A DNA stretch of 56,158 bases from an uncultured bacterium (lineage in GTDB: Bacteria > Bacteroidota > Bacteroidia > Bacteroidales > Marinifilaceae): contig CAJMSX010000018.1 in assembly GCA_905216195.1 (NCBI GenBank), positions 1-56,158 of the forward strand, read 5' to 3'. Positions 33,529 through 42,160 of the stretch are shown one piece after another; positions within the stretch are counted from its first letter, which is position 1; each line of letters starts with the position of its first letter. The notes under the pieces were generated by a model. It was not told the DNA's origin. It worked only from the letters and a program-made list of their open reading frames with translations, and did not search any database. A program made the position numbers and the translations under genes.

Positions 33529-35142
33529 ATGGGTGTATGTCTGCTTTTTATACTAACTGTGTTTTTGCCAATCGGTCCGGAGGCATCGGAAGGACGTTCG
33601 CAAAGTCTGTTGGAGGAATTGCTTGTACGGGCTGAAAATTATTCCGATAAAAAACCGGAACAGGCGCTTTATTATGCGTATTCGGCTTTGACGCGGGCAC
33701 AGCAGGAAGGGAATGTGAGAGGAGAAGTGCGGGCGTTATCCTGTTTAGGTACTGCTTACACGAATCAGGGTGCTCTCGGTATCGGGTTCGAGTATTTTCA
33801 GGAGGCTTATGTAAAATGTCCCCGGAATAACCGGCGGCTCTTCGCTTTAGTCGGTAAAAATATGGCTTGTTCGTACTGGAAACATAAGGAATTCGAAAAG
33901 GCTTTAGAGGTGTTGGAACCGGCTTTGAAAATAGCGGAAGAAGAGAAGGATTCGCTGGCTTTAGCGGAATGCTACAACATAGAAGGATTGATTTATATGG
34001 GACAGGGGAAAAAGCAGATTTGTATTGCTTACTGGAAAAAAGCGCTGGAAATAAACCGTTTACTGGGTAATAAAGACGGGATAGCCCGTAATCTCAACAA
34101 CATTTGTATTTACCGGGGAGGAGAAGAATGTTTCGAAATGCTGAGAGAAGCCATCCGGATCAACGGAGAAATCGGTTCCACCTACGGTTTGGCAGAAAAT
34201 TACAACAATATGGGTAATCAGTACTACTATCGGGGAGATTACCGGCGGGCGCTGGAGTGTTTCGACAAGGCCAGAAATTATGCACAGGAATTCGGAGCCA
34301 GGGAATTGCTATGTGACAATTACGATTACCGAATCGATGTTTACCGGGCTATGAACAATTACCGGGAAGCCTTTCTGTGTCTTCAAAAATTGCGGAAACT
34401 GGAAAATGAACTGAACGCTTCCCGCCAAAGCAAGGAAATAGCCTCGATTAATTCCGACCGGAAATATAAAATGGCTCAGCAACAACAGGAATTGAAGAAA
34501 AGAGATCATGAAATTCTGCAATTAAAGGCACATAATTTTTTGATGATCGTCATTTTTATTCTGATACTTTTACTGGTGTGCGGGGGTATCTATTTCCGGA
34601 TAAAAATCAATAAGCGAAAATCTTCTTTGCAGGAAATGACGCGTTTGCACGAAATGGTGAAATTGCGTTTGGAAAATACGGAAATGCAGAACCGGCAACG
34701 GGAATACGAAGTGAGTCATTACAAACAGGAGTTAAGCCGCTTTGCGTATTACATTATGAACCGGAACGATTTGCTGGAAAAAATTAAATCCCTGATCCGT
34801 GAAATTCCCCGTATCGATACATCGGAGGTAAAAATGTACGCTAAGCGGATCAATTTGTTTATTTCCCACAATCAGATGGAGGGAAAAGAGACCGCTGATT
34901 TTGTCCGGCAACTGGAAAAAATAAATGCGGATTTTATTGTCCGTTTGTTGGAAAAGCACCCCGATCTTTCCAAAAATGAGAAACAACTGGCGTCTATGCT
35001 GCGTTTGGACCTTTCCACCAAAGAAATTGCCACCTTACAGGGAGTAGAAATAAAAACCATCAGTGTTGCCCGTTACCGGTTACGTAAAAGATTGGAGCTG
35101 GATAGCGAGCAAGATTTAGCGGAATACATGAAAAGTATTTAA
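33529..35142 (+). CDS. TPR / transmembrane / HTH regulator of the PUL
   Basis: This 537-aa protein has a signal-like N-terminus (MGVCLLFILTVFLPIGPEAS). Tetratricopeptide repeats cover about 35-310 (for example NNMGNQYYYRGDYRRALECF), followed by a coiled-coil. A transmembrane helix at about 337-357 (FLMIVIFILILLLVCGGIYF) is followed by a second coiled-coil. A C-terminal LuxR-like helix-turn-helix (about 480-537) has LSKNEKQLASMLRLDLSTKEIATLQGVE as two adjacent helices. The topology suggests a periplasmic sensor with a cytoplasmic DNA-binding end. It lies upstream of and codirectional with susC, taking the place usually filled by a hybrid two-component or SusR-type regulator. No kinase domain is visible. 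The direct link to susC expression is inferred from position. Confidence 0.8.
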   Translation: MGVCLLFILTVFLPIGPEASEGRSQSLLEELLVRAENYSDKKPEQALYYAYSALTRAQQEGNVRGEVRALSCLGTAYTNQGALGIGFEYFQEAYVKCPRNNRRLFALVGKNMACSYWKHKEFEKALEVLEPALKIAEEEKDSLALAECYNIEGLIYMGQGKKQICIAYWKKALEINRLLGNKDGIARNLNNICIYRGGEECFEMLREAIRINGEIGSTYGLAENYNNMGNQYYYRGDYRRALECFDKARNYAQEFGARELLCDNYDYRIDVYRAMNNYREAFLCLQKLRKLENELNASRQSKEIASINSDRKYKMAQQQQELKKRDHEILQLKAHNFLMIVIFILILLLVCGGIYFRIKINKRKSSLQEMTRLHEMVKLRLENTEMQNRQREYEVSHYKQELSRFAYYIMNRNDLLEKIKSLIREIPRIDTSEVKMYAKRINLFISHNQMEGKETADFVRQLEKINADFIVRLLEKHPDLSKNEKQLASMLRLDLSTKEIATLQGVEIKTISVARYRLRKRLELDSEQDLAEYMKSI

Positions 35143-35287
35143 ATGTGTTTATTTTTCTGAAATTGTTAAAATGTAGGTTCTTGTCGGTAGTCTAATTCGT
35201 TTATATTCAAATTATCCGTATTTTTTTTGTAGGATAAAGAAAACGTTTGCGTGGGAAAATGTAGGGTTAGTTTGAGAGGGTATTTTG

Positions 35288-35297
35288 AGGACGTCCT
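35288..35297. promoter_or_regulatory. Palindrome upstream of the first susC
   Basis: AGGACGTCCT is a perfect 10-bp palindrome 62 bases before the susC start, in an otherwise AT-rich intergenic stretch. It could be an operator half of the HTH regulator encoded upstream, or chance. Confidence 0.2.
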
Positions 35298-35359
35298 GGC
35301 CGGAAAAGGATAATATTGCGTCAATTTAGTCCCCAAAATTATTAATCAAAAACTAACAC

Positions 35360-38300
35360 ATGAAAAAAATCTGTTCTTATCATTCGTTTTATGTACGGAT
35401 GTTATTTATTTTCCTCTTGGGTATGCCCTTGGGGGTATATGCTCAGGATTATACTTTACAGGGTAAAGTATTCGATGAAAACGGAGAGACGATTCCCGGC
35501 GTCAACATTCACGTCAAAGGAAAGGGCACCGGCATGGCTACGGATATCGACGGAGCCTTCCGGTTAAATGTTGTGTCGGGAGATATCCTGGTATTTTCAT
35601 TTATCGGGTATAAAGCGCAGGAAATCCCGGTTACCGGACAAAAGCAATTGGAGGTGCATCTGGTGCCCGATTCCGAGCTTTTGGAGGAAGTCGTGGTTAT
35701 CGGATATGGGACTCAGAAAAAGAAAGACCTGACGGGAGCGGTGACTTCCGTAAAAGTCGATCAGTTGAAAAAAGTGCCGGTGGTGGATGCCGGGGTGGCC
35801 CTTCAGGGTATGGCGGCCGGTGTAAGCGTGAATGAAGTAAGCGGAGATCCGGGCACTTCCCCTTCCATTATGATCCGGGGAATCACTTCCTACGGAACCG
35901 GCGATAATACGCCCTTCTACGTAATTGACGGGGTTCCCGGCGGAGATATCAATTATTTGAATCCTTCAGATATTGCTTCGATAGACGTTTTGAAAGATGC
36001 GGCGGCAGCGGCGATTTACGGTTCCCGGGCGGCAGCCGGTGTGATTTTGATTACTACGAAGCGGGGAGCTAAACAAAAACCCTCCATCGAATTCAATGTC
36101 TTTTATGGCATAGACGAATTGGCCAAGAAAATGAGCGTTTGCAATGCGGCCGAATACATACAAGTGAATAAGCTTTCGCACCTGAATGCAGGAGAAAAAG
36201 AGGAAAATCTGCCCCGCTATATTACCGCCTGGGAAAAAGATCCCTCCCGTTTTGCGGATACGGATTGGCAGGATGCTTATTACCGGAGCGGTATGACGGA
36301 AAAATACGATTTGCGTTTTGCCGGAGGTACGGATTGGATAAATTTCAGTTTTTCCGGTTATTATTCTAAAACGAAGGGAATTATCGTAGGAACCGATGCC
36401 GAGAAATACGGTATACGCATCAATTCGGACATTACGGTCAGCAAGCGGATCAAAGTCGGCGAATCTTTTAATTACGGCCGGGCCAAGCGCCGGCCGGAGG
36501 AAGATTCCGGTTTCCCCGGTATGTTCCAAACGACCAATATCCAACCTTTAATTCCGGTATACGAAGCGAATAATGAAGGAGGTTTCGGCGGAGCTATGCC
36601 GGGGATGGGGATGACGGACGCCGCCAATCCGGTCGGGGTGAATAAACTGGTGGACACCCGGTATAGCGCTCATGATTTCGATATGTCTGTGTATGGGGAA
36701 TATACCTTCGCCGAATGGCTGAAATACAAATTTCAATACGGACAAAAACGCTATTTCGGTTATACCTATCAGTTTATTCCCACTTTTTATATGGGAGAAT
36801 ATCTGGAAGTGGATAAAGCCAGTTTGTACGAATCCCGCTCGGAATCCCGGAATGAATTGATCGAAAATACGTTGACTTTCCATAAATCTTTCGGAAAACA
36901 TGACATTTCCGCACTTGTCGGTTTTACTCAGGAAGAGTATAAATACCGGGATATGGGAGCTTCGGTGGAGAAGTTTGAAAATAACCACATGAATTCGTTG
37001 AATCACGGGCAGATGAATCCTGAAGTCAGCGGTGGGCCGGATCATTGGGCGATGCGGTCCTGGCTGGGCCGGGTCAGCTATAATTACTGCGACCGGTATT
37101 TGCTGATGGTTTCTTTCCGCCGGGACGGTTCCAGTAAGTTTGCCAAAGGAAACAAATGGGGCAATTTCCCCTCGGCTTCCTTGGGATGGAGACTGATCAA
37201 CGAACCTTTTCTGAAGAAACTGAAAGATTGGCAGATTTCGGACGCTAAGTTGAGATTCAGTTATGGTATTTTAGGGAATCAGTCTATCGGAACTTATTCC
37301 TATATTCAGAAACTGAACTATAATAGCAGCGGATTGAATTATGTTTTCGGCAACCAGGTTCATTTAGGCTATGCCGGAACGGTATTGCCTTCTTTCGGTA
37401 TTAAATGGGAATCTACGGAAACGAAAAACATCGGTTTGGATCTCGGCTTTTTCGACCAAAAGTTGACCTTAACCGCCGATTATTACTGGAAACGTACTAA
37501 AGATATGCTCACCAAAAAGCCCATTTCTTCTTCTACGGGAGTGGGGACCGCTCCTACGGTCAACGACGGGAGAATGAAAACCACCGGTTGGGAAATCAAT
37601 GTGGGATATAGCGATTACTCGCATGACTTCAAGTATAAGATCGATGTGAATCTTTCGCATTATAAGAGTGTATTGCAAAAAATGGGCGATCCCGGTTATG
37701 AATATTGGAACGGTCCGAGCCGGACCTATGTCGGGGGAGAGATCGGAGAGTTCTGGATCTACAAAACTGCGGGTATTTTCCGGTCGCAACAGGAGGTAGC
37801 AGACTGGAATGCGAAACACGGTTATACGGATAAAGACGGGAATTGGCAGGTATTGCAACCGAATGCCGCTCCGGGAGATATTCGTTTTGTGGATGTAGAC
37901 GGAAACGGAATCCTGGATGTGAATGACCGGATCAAAGTGGGAAGCGGGGTACCCGATGTTATGTTGGGAGTGAACCTGACGGCTTCCTGGAAAAATTTCG
38001 ATCTGGCAGTCAATTTTTACGGAGAATTCGGAGGATTAAGATACAATTATATGGCCCGTCAGTTGACCCGTATGGATAAGGATTTTAATTCCGGTAAGGA
38101 TGCTTTGAAAGCCTGGACGCCTCAAAATCCCGATACTCATATTCCGCGGGCCGTACTGGGAGATCCCAACGGGAATATTCGTTTATCCGACCGTTATCTG
38201 GAAAAAGGAAATTACCTGCGTCTGAATAATTTACAGATCGGCTATAGTCTTCCTCAGCCTTTTCTGGACCGTTACGGCATCAAAACCTGCCGGCTTTATG

Positions 38301-38446
38301 TAGGAGGAAGGCGGCTGTTTACCCTGACGAATTACAAGGGGTATGATCCGGGGATGTCCGGAGGGGAGTCGACGGCAAGAGGTGTGGATTATGCTTTGTA
38401 TCCGCTTACCAGAAACTATGTGTTCGGTATTCAGTTATCATTTTAA
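35360..38446 (+). CDS. SusC/RagA-family TonB-dependent outer-membrane transporter
   Basis: This 1028-aa protein has a signal peptide (about 1-29), a carboxypeptidase-regulatory-like domain (about 32-110, LQGKVFDENGETIPGVNIHV), and the TonB-box/plug region from about 120. SusC markers there are VVIGYGTQKKKDLTGAV, IDVLKDAAAAAIYGSRAAAG and VILITTKRGA. A C-terminal beta-barrel ends in YVFGIQLSF. It would import a glycan fragment with the SusD lipoprotein encoded 11 bases downstream. There is no STN domain, so no anti-sigma signalling is expected, which fits a TPR-HTH regulator rather than FecR. The transported substrate cannot be read from the sequence. Confidence 0.95.
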   Translation: MKKICSYHSFYVRMLFIFLLGMPLGVYAQDYTLQGKVFDENGETIPGVNIHVKGKGTGMATDIDGAFRLNVVSGDILVFSFIGYKAQEIPVTGQKQLEVHLVPDSELLEEVVVIGYGTQKKKDLTGAVTSVKVDQLKKVPVVDAGVALQGMAAGVSVNEVSGDPGTSPSIMIRGITSYGTGDNTPFYVIDGVPGGDINYLNPSDIASIDVLKDAAAAAIYGSRAAAGVILITTKRGAKQKPSIEFNVFYGIDELAKKMSVCNAAEYIQVNKLSHLNAGEKEENLPRYITAWEKDPSRFADTDWQDAYYRSGMTEKYDLRFAGGTDWINFSFSGYYSKTKGIIVGTDAEKYGIRINSDITVSKRIKVGESFNYGRAKRRPEEDSGFPGMFQTTNIQPLIPVYEANNEGGFGGAMPGMGMTDAANPVGVNKLVDTRYSAHDFDMSVYGEYTFAEWLKYKFQYGQKRYFGYTYQFIPTFYMGEYLEVDKASLYESRSESRNELIENTLTFHKSFGKHDISALVGFTQEEYKYRDMGASVEKFENNHMNSLNHGQMNPEVSGGPDHWAMRSWLGRVSYNYCDRYLLMVSFRRDGSSKFAKGNKWGNFPSASLGWRLINEPFLKKLKDWQISDAKLRFSYGILGNQSIGTYSYIQKLNYNSSGLNYVFGNQVHLGYAGTVLPSFGIKWESTETKNIGLDLGFFDQKLTLTADYYWKRTKDMLTKKPISSSTGVGTAPTVNDGRMKTTGWEINVGYSDYSHDFKYKIDVNLSHYKSVLQKMGDPGYEYWNGPSRTYVGGEIGEFWIYKTAGIFRSQQEVADWNAKHGYTDKDGNWQVLQPNAAPGDIRFVDVDGNGILDVNDRIKVGSGVPDVMLGVNLTASWKNFDLAVNFYGEFGGLRYNYMARQLTRMDKDFNSGKDALKAWTPQNPDTHIPRAVLGDPNGNIRLSDRYLEKGNYLRLNNLQIGYSLPQPFLDRYGIKTCRLYVGGRRLFTLTNYKGYDPGMSGGESTARGVDYALYPLTRNYVFGIQLSF

Positions 38447-38457
38447 TTTAGAGAATT

Positions 38458-39963
38458 ATGAGAAAATTATTATATCTGTTATTGGTCGGAATCTGTTGCT
38501 CTTGTGATTCCGATTTCCTGGAGGAGAAAACCAATCCAAATGCTTTAAGTCCCGGGGATTTCTGGAAGTCTGAAGAAGACATTCTGAAAGGACTGACCGC
38601 TGCATATGCGAGCTTACAGCCGAGTAACGGTTGGGCTGCGGCTACGAATTGCTTTATCGGCTGGCCGAATCTGAGAAGCGATGAGTGTGATAAAAGAAAC
38701 GATATGGCTTCCTGGATTCAGCTCGGCGATTTTAATTACGAATCCACCAACGGATTGGCAGGGAATTGCTGGTCTTATCGGTTTACGGGAATTTACCGGG
38801 CTAATCAGGTGCTCAAAGGCATCGAACAAGTACCGGATGTGGAAAAAGAACAAAAGGAACGGTATATCGCCGAAGCCCGTTTTCTCCGGGGGTTTTATTA
38901 TTGGGATCTCTATCTGAATTTCGGGGGAATGCTGCCTTTGTGGGATAAGCCGGTCGAAAAAGAAAGTGAATACTATCCGGATCAGGCTACTCCCGAACAA
39001 ATACTGAAATTTATCCGGGAGGATTTTGAATATGCGCAGCGGCATTTGCCGCCTCAGTATGCTTCCAAATATGCGGGACGTATAACCAAAGGCGCAGCGG
39101 ACGCGATGATGGGGAGGTATTGGCTGGAATTCGGTGAGTTTGCCAAAGCAGCCGTTGAATTTGAAAAGGTAATCCTTTCCAAACAGTATCGTCTGGTGGA
39201 CCGGTACGGAGACCTTTTTGACGGAGATCACCCGAATAATTCGGAAAGTATTCTGGAAGTCCAGTTTTCCGGCGACCGTACAAACGGACAATCCGAATAT
39301 CACGACATTACCCGTCACCTCGCTTCTTTCGATGGGGGAGGATATCAGGAAGCCTATCCGACACAGTGGTTATACCAATTGATGCTGAAGGATACTACGG
39401 TGAAAGGGGAATACGGAGACCGTATTTTAGCCACCATCGAATTTCCGGGAGGAGTGGCTTTTTACAAAGGAGAGACCTATCCTTACGAAGAAGTCCACGG
39501 AGAGGACAGTAAAGCCGTCTATTGGAAAAAATTCGTGACCTGGAGCCCTTCCCAAAGTGACCGTTGGACCCGTAGCGCTTTCCATATGCCCCTTATCCGT
39601 TATGCCGATGTATTACTGATGTATGCGGAAGCGTTGAATGAAGTGAGCGGACCTTCCCAAGCGGTTTTCGATTGTATAAATGCCGTTCGGGCCCGGGCCC
39701 GGGTTCCACGCATTCCCCAAGACTGGAAACAGGAAAAAGTGAGAGAGCATATCCGGCACGTGGAACGCCCCTGCGAACTGGCTCTGGAAGGGAAAAGGTG
39801 GTACGACCTGATTCGCTGGAATATAGTCGGAGAAACTTTGAAAGCCCACCGCAAACCGGGGGCTGAGAATTTTATCGAAACCAAACATCAGGTTTTCGGT
39901 ATTCCTTCGGAAGAGTTCCGATTGAATCCTTCCTGGAAACAAAATCCGGGATACGGAAAGTAA
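38458..39963 (+). CDS. SusD/RagB-family surface glycan-binding lipoprotein
   Basis: This 501-aa lipoprotein (signal MRKLLYLLLVGICCSC) has the SusD features: the opening FLEEKTNPNALSPGDFWKSEEDILKGL, a TPR-like helical core, and the C-terminal region with PLIRYADVLLMYAEALNEV and RHVERPCELALEGKRWYDLI. It lids the SusC pore at the cell surface. It is spaced 11 bases from susC, as in typical pairs. A 176-base gap follows before the GH63-like gene. Confidence 0.95.
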   Translation: MRKLLYLLLVGICCSCDSDFLEEKTNPNALSPGDFWKSEEDILKGLTAAYASLQPSNGWAAATNCFIGWPNLRSDECDKRNDMASWIQLGDFNYESTNGLAGNCWSYRFTGIYRANQVLKGIEQVPDVEKEQKERYIAEARFLRGFYYWDLYLNFGGMLPLWDKPVEKESEYYPDQATPEQILKFIREDFEYAQRHLPPQYASKYAGRITKGAADAMMGRYWLEFGEFAKAAVEFEKVILSKQYRLVDRYGDLFDGDHPNNSESILEVQFSGDRTNGQSEYHDITRHLASFDGGGYQEAYPTQWLYQLMLKDTTVKGEYGDRILATIEFPGGVAFYKGETYPYEEVHGEDSKAVYWKKFVTWSPSQSDRWTRSAFHMPLIRYADVLLMYAEALNEVSGPSQAVFDCINAVRARARVPRIPQDWKQEKVREHIRHVERPCELALEGKRWYDLIRWNIVGETLKAHRKPGAENFIETKHQVFGIPSEEFRLNPSWKQNPGYGK

Positions 39964-40139
39964 GGTTAATAAGAAACGGTTTGGAAGAGTCGGTTTGATT
40001 TGTTTTTTAACAAAATGAAGCAAAAAAGTAAGAATTTATACAATACTGGAAATGTGCATCTTTTTCGGTTATTTTTGTCAAATCTCTTTCTTGTTTCGGT
40101 GAATCCTGTGATTGTAAACCGTTTCAGAATACGAATCAT

Positions 40140-42110
40140 ATGAATAAAATAATTGTCTTTTTTTGTTTGCTGGGGTTAGGGACGGCTTGTGGTAAAAAAG
40201 AATCCCTGAGTCTGGGACCCGATTATGAAAATGTACTGAACATTAAAAACCGTCCGGAAAAGGTGCGGGAGTATTTGGGGGCTTTTTCCGATTTGGGAGC
40301 CTGGCATGGTTTTGCTTTGTTACCGGATGGAGCGGAGAGTGGGGAAGGCGGTTTCGCCGGTCCCCTGTTTATGGCGGGAAATGTGGCTTTAGGCCCCTAT
40401 ACTGCAGGTTTGGAAGTGGATATAGACGGGAAGCGGTGGATTCAGGAGGCTGAGTGGATGAGTAAGGTGTATTATCCCGGCCGGTTAAGTCAGAGTTTTC
40501 GATTGGGAGAAATCGAGGTAGAGCAGGACGTAGTTTTTGCCGATAACCGGAATGCTATTGTCCGGAGCCGGTTGACCAACCGGGGAGCCGATAAACGAAT
40601 CCGCTTGAATTTGAAAGGGGAATACTTTGCTTCTCATTATGAGGTGTCGGCTGTGGGAGAAACCGGTTTACGTTTTTACATGCCCCGGCGGAAAATTTAT
40701 TTCGTGTTGAGAACTGAAGCCCCCTATCGGGTGAATCTCAAAGACAGTACGTATCGTTTTTCCGGGGAGGAAATGCGGTTAGGGGAAGGAGAAACAACGG
40801 AAAACATATGGGTATATACGGCTACTTTTGAAGGGGAAGGTGAGCGGGTTTTGGAAAGGGCTTTTGCGGAAAGTGAATCCTACTTTCGGGAGTCGGAAGC
40901 CCGTTGGGACGGTTATATCCGTCAGGTGTTTTCCCATCCCTCGCCTTTGTTTTCGGAATTGAAATACCGGAGGGTCGCCGTAAAATGTCTCATGACGCTG
41001 ATCTCGAACTGGCGCAGTCCCGCTCAGGACTTGCTGCATAACGGAGGTTATCCTTCTTATGTGGGATTCAGCGGAGGATTCTGGTCTTGGGATTCCTGGA
41101 AAATTGCAGCCGGAATCACCTCTTTTGATCCCGAATTGGCGAAAGATCATATCCGGGCTCTTTTCGATTATCAGCTGGAGAATGGAATGATACCCGATTT
41201 TGTAAGCCGGAAAAAAGAATACAACAATTTGAGGGATACTAAACCGCCTTTGGCTTCCTGGGCCGTAGGGGTCATTTTCGATTCGGACGGAGACCTGGAG
41301 TTTGTCAGGGAAATGTACGAGAAACTGGTGAGGTATCATCGGTGGTGGTATTCCGAACGGGATCACGATCATAACGGCGTATGCGAATACGGTTCTACCG
41401 ACGGAACCCTTGTAGCGGCTGCCTGGGAGAGCGGAATGGACAATGCCGTGAGATTCGACAGTACCCGGATGTTAAAAAACGACCTGCCTTCCGCTTGGTC
41501 TACCGATCAGGAAAGCGTGGACCTGAATGCCTACCTGTATGATGAAAAGCTGGTTTTAGCGCGTTTTGCCCGCCTGTTGGGAAAAGAAGAGGAGGCCCGG
41601 GTTTTCGAAAAAGAAGCAAATCGGTTAGGTACGACGGTGCGGACGGTTATGTTCGATAAAAAGAACGGCTTTTTTTCAGATGTGAAAATAGGTACTCACC
41701 GGCCGATTCCCGGTTTCGGCCCGGAAGGCTGGATCCCTTTATGGGCAGGAATTGCCGATAGTGTGCAAGCTCTGTCGGTAAAAAACATCCTGATGGACGA
41801 GAAGCATTTTAATTCTTACGTTCCTTTAGGTACGCTCGACATCAGTCACGAGAAACTCAGTCCGGTAAAAGGATACTGGAGAGGGCCGGTATGGCTGGAT
41901 CAAACTTATTTCGGACTGAAAGGCTTGAGAAATTACGGTTATCGGGAGGAGGCCCGTCTGTTGACGAAAAAAGTTTTGGATCATTGTCAGGGACTGACGG
42001 GAGACATGCCTATACATGAAAATTATAACCCCTTAACGGGCGAGGTATTAAACGCACCTCAGTTCGGATGGTCGGCGGCACATTTGTTGTGGATGATGTA
42101 CGAATATTGA
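40140..42110 (+). CDS. GH63-like (MGH1-type) glycoside hydrolase lipoprotein
   Basis: This 656-aa protein has a lipobox signal (MNKIIVFFCLLGLGTAC). A beta-rich N-terminal domain (about 30-280) is followed by an (alpha/alpha)6 barrel with GGFWSWDSWKIAAGI, AAWESGMDNAVRFD and IHENYNPLTGEV. By analogy to E. coli YgjK and yeast glucosidase I, Asp434 in ESGMDN would be the general acid and Glu627 in IHENYN the base. GH63 enzymes invert and remove alpha-glucose or alpha-mannose residues. Lipid anchoring suggests periplasmic or surface action. It lies between susD and the GH2 enzyme in the same PUL. Exact linkage is unknown, and neighbouring GH37/trehalase-like families share the fold. Confidence 0.82.
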   Translation: MNKIIVFFCLLGLGTACGKKESLSLGPDYENVLNIKNRPEKVREYLGAFSDLGAWHGFALLPDGAESGEGGFAGPLFMAGNVALGPYTAGLEVDIDGKRWIQEAEWMSKVYYPGRLSQSFRLGEIEVEQDVVFADNRNAIVRSRLTNRGADKRIRLNLKGEYFASHYEVSAVGETGLRFYMPRRKIYFVLRTEAPYRVNLKDSTYRFSGEEMRLGEGETTENIWVYTATFEGEGERVLERAFAESESYFRESEARWDGYIRQVFSHPSPLFSELKYRRVAVKCLMTLISNWRSPAQDLLHNGGYPSYVGFSGGFWSWDSWKIAAGITSFDPELAKDHIRALFDYQLENGMIPDFVSRKKEYNNLRDTKPPLASWAVGVIFDSDGDLEFVREMYEKLVRYHRWWYSERDHDHNGVCEYGSTDGTLVAAAWESGMDNAVRFDSTRMLKNDLPSAWSTDQESVDLNAYLYDEKLVLARFARLLGKEEEARVFEKEANRLGTTVRTVMFDKKNGFFSDVKIGTHRPIPGFGPEGWIPLWAGIADSVQALSVKNILMDEKHFNSYVPLGTLDISHEKLSPVKGYWRGPVWLDQTYFGLKGLRNYGYREEARLLTKKVLDHCQGLTGDMPIHENYNPLTGEVLNAPQFGWSAAHLLWMMYEY

Positions 42111-42160
42111 GACGAATTCGGTTGAAATGAGGTAATTATAAGATGATAAACTGAAAGAGA

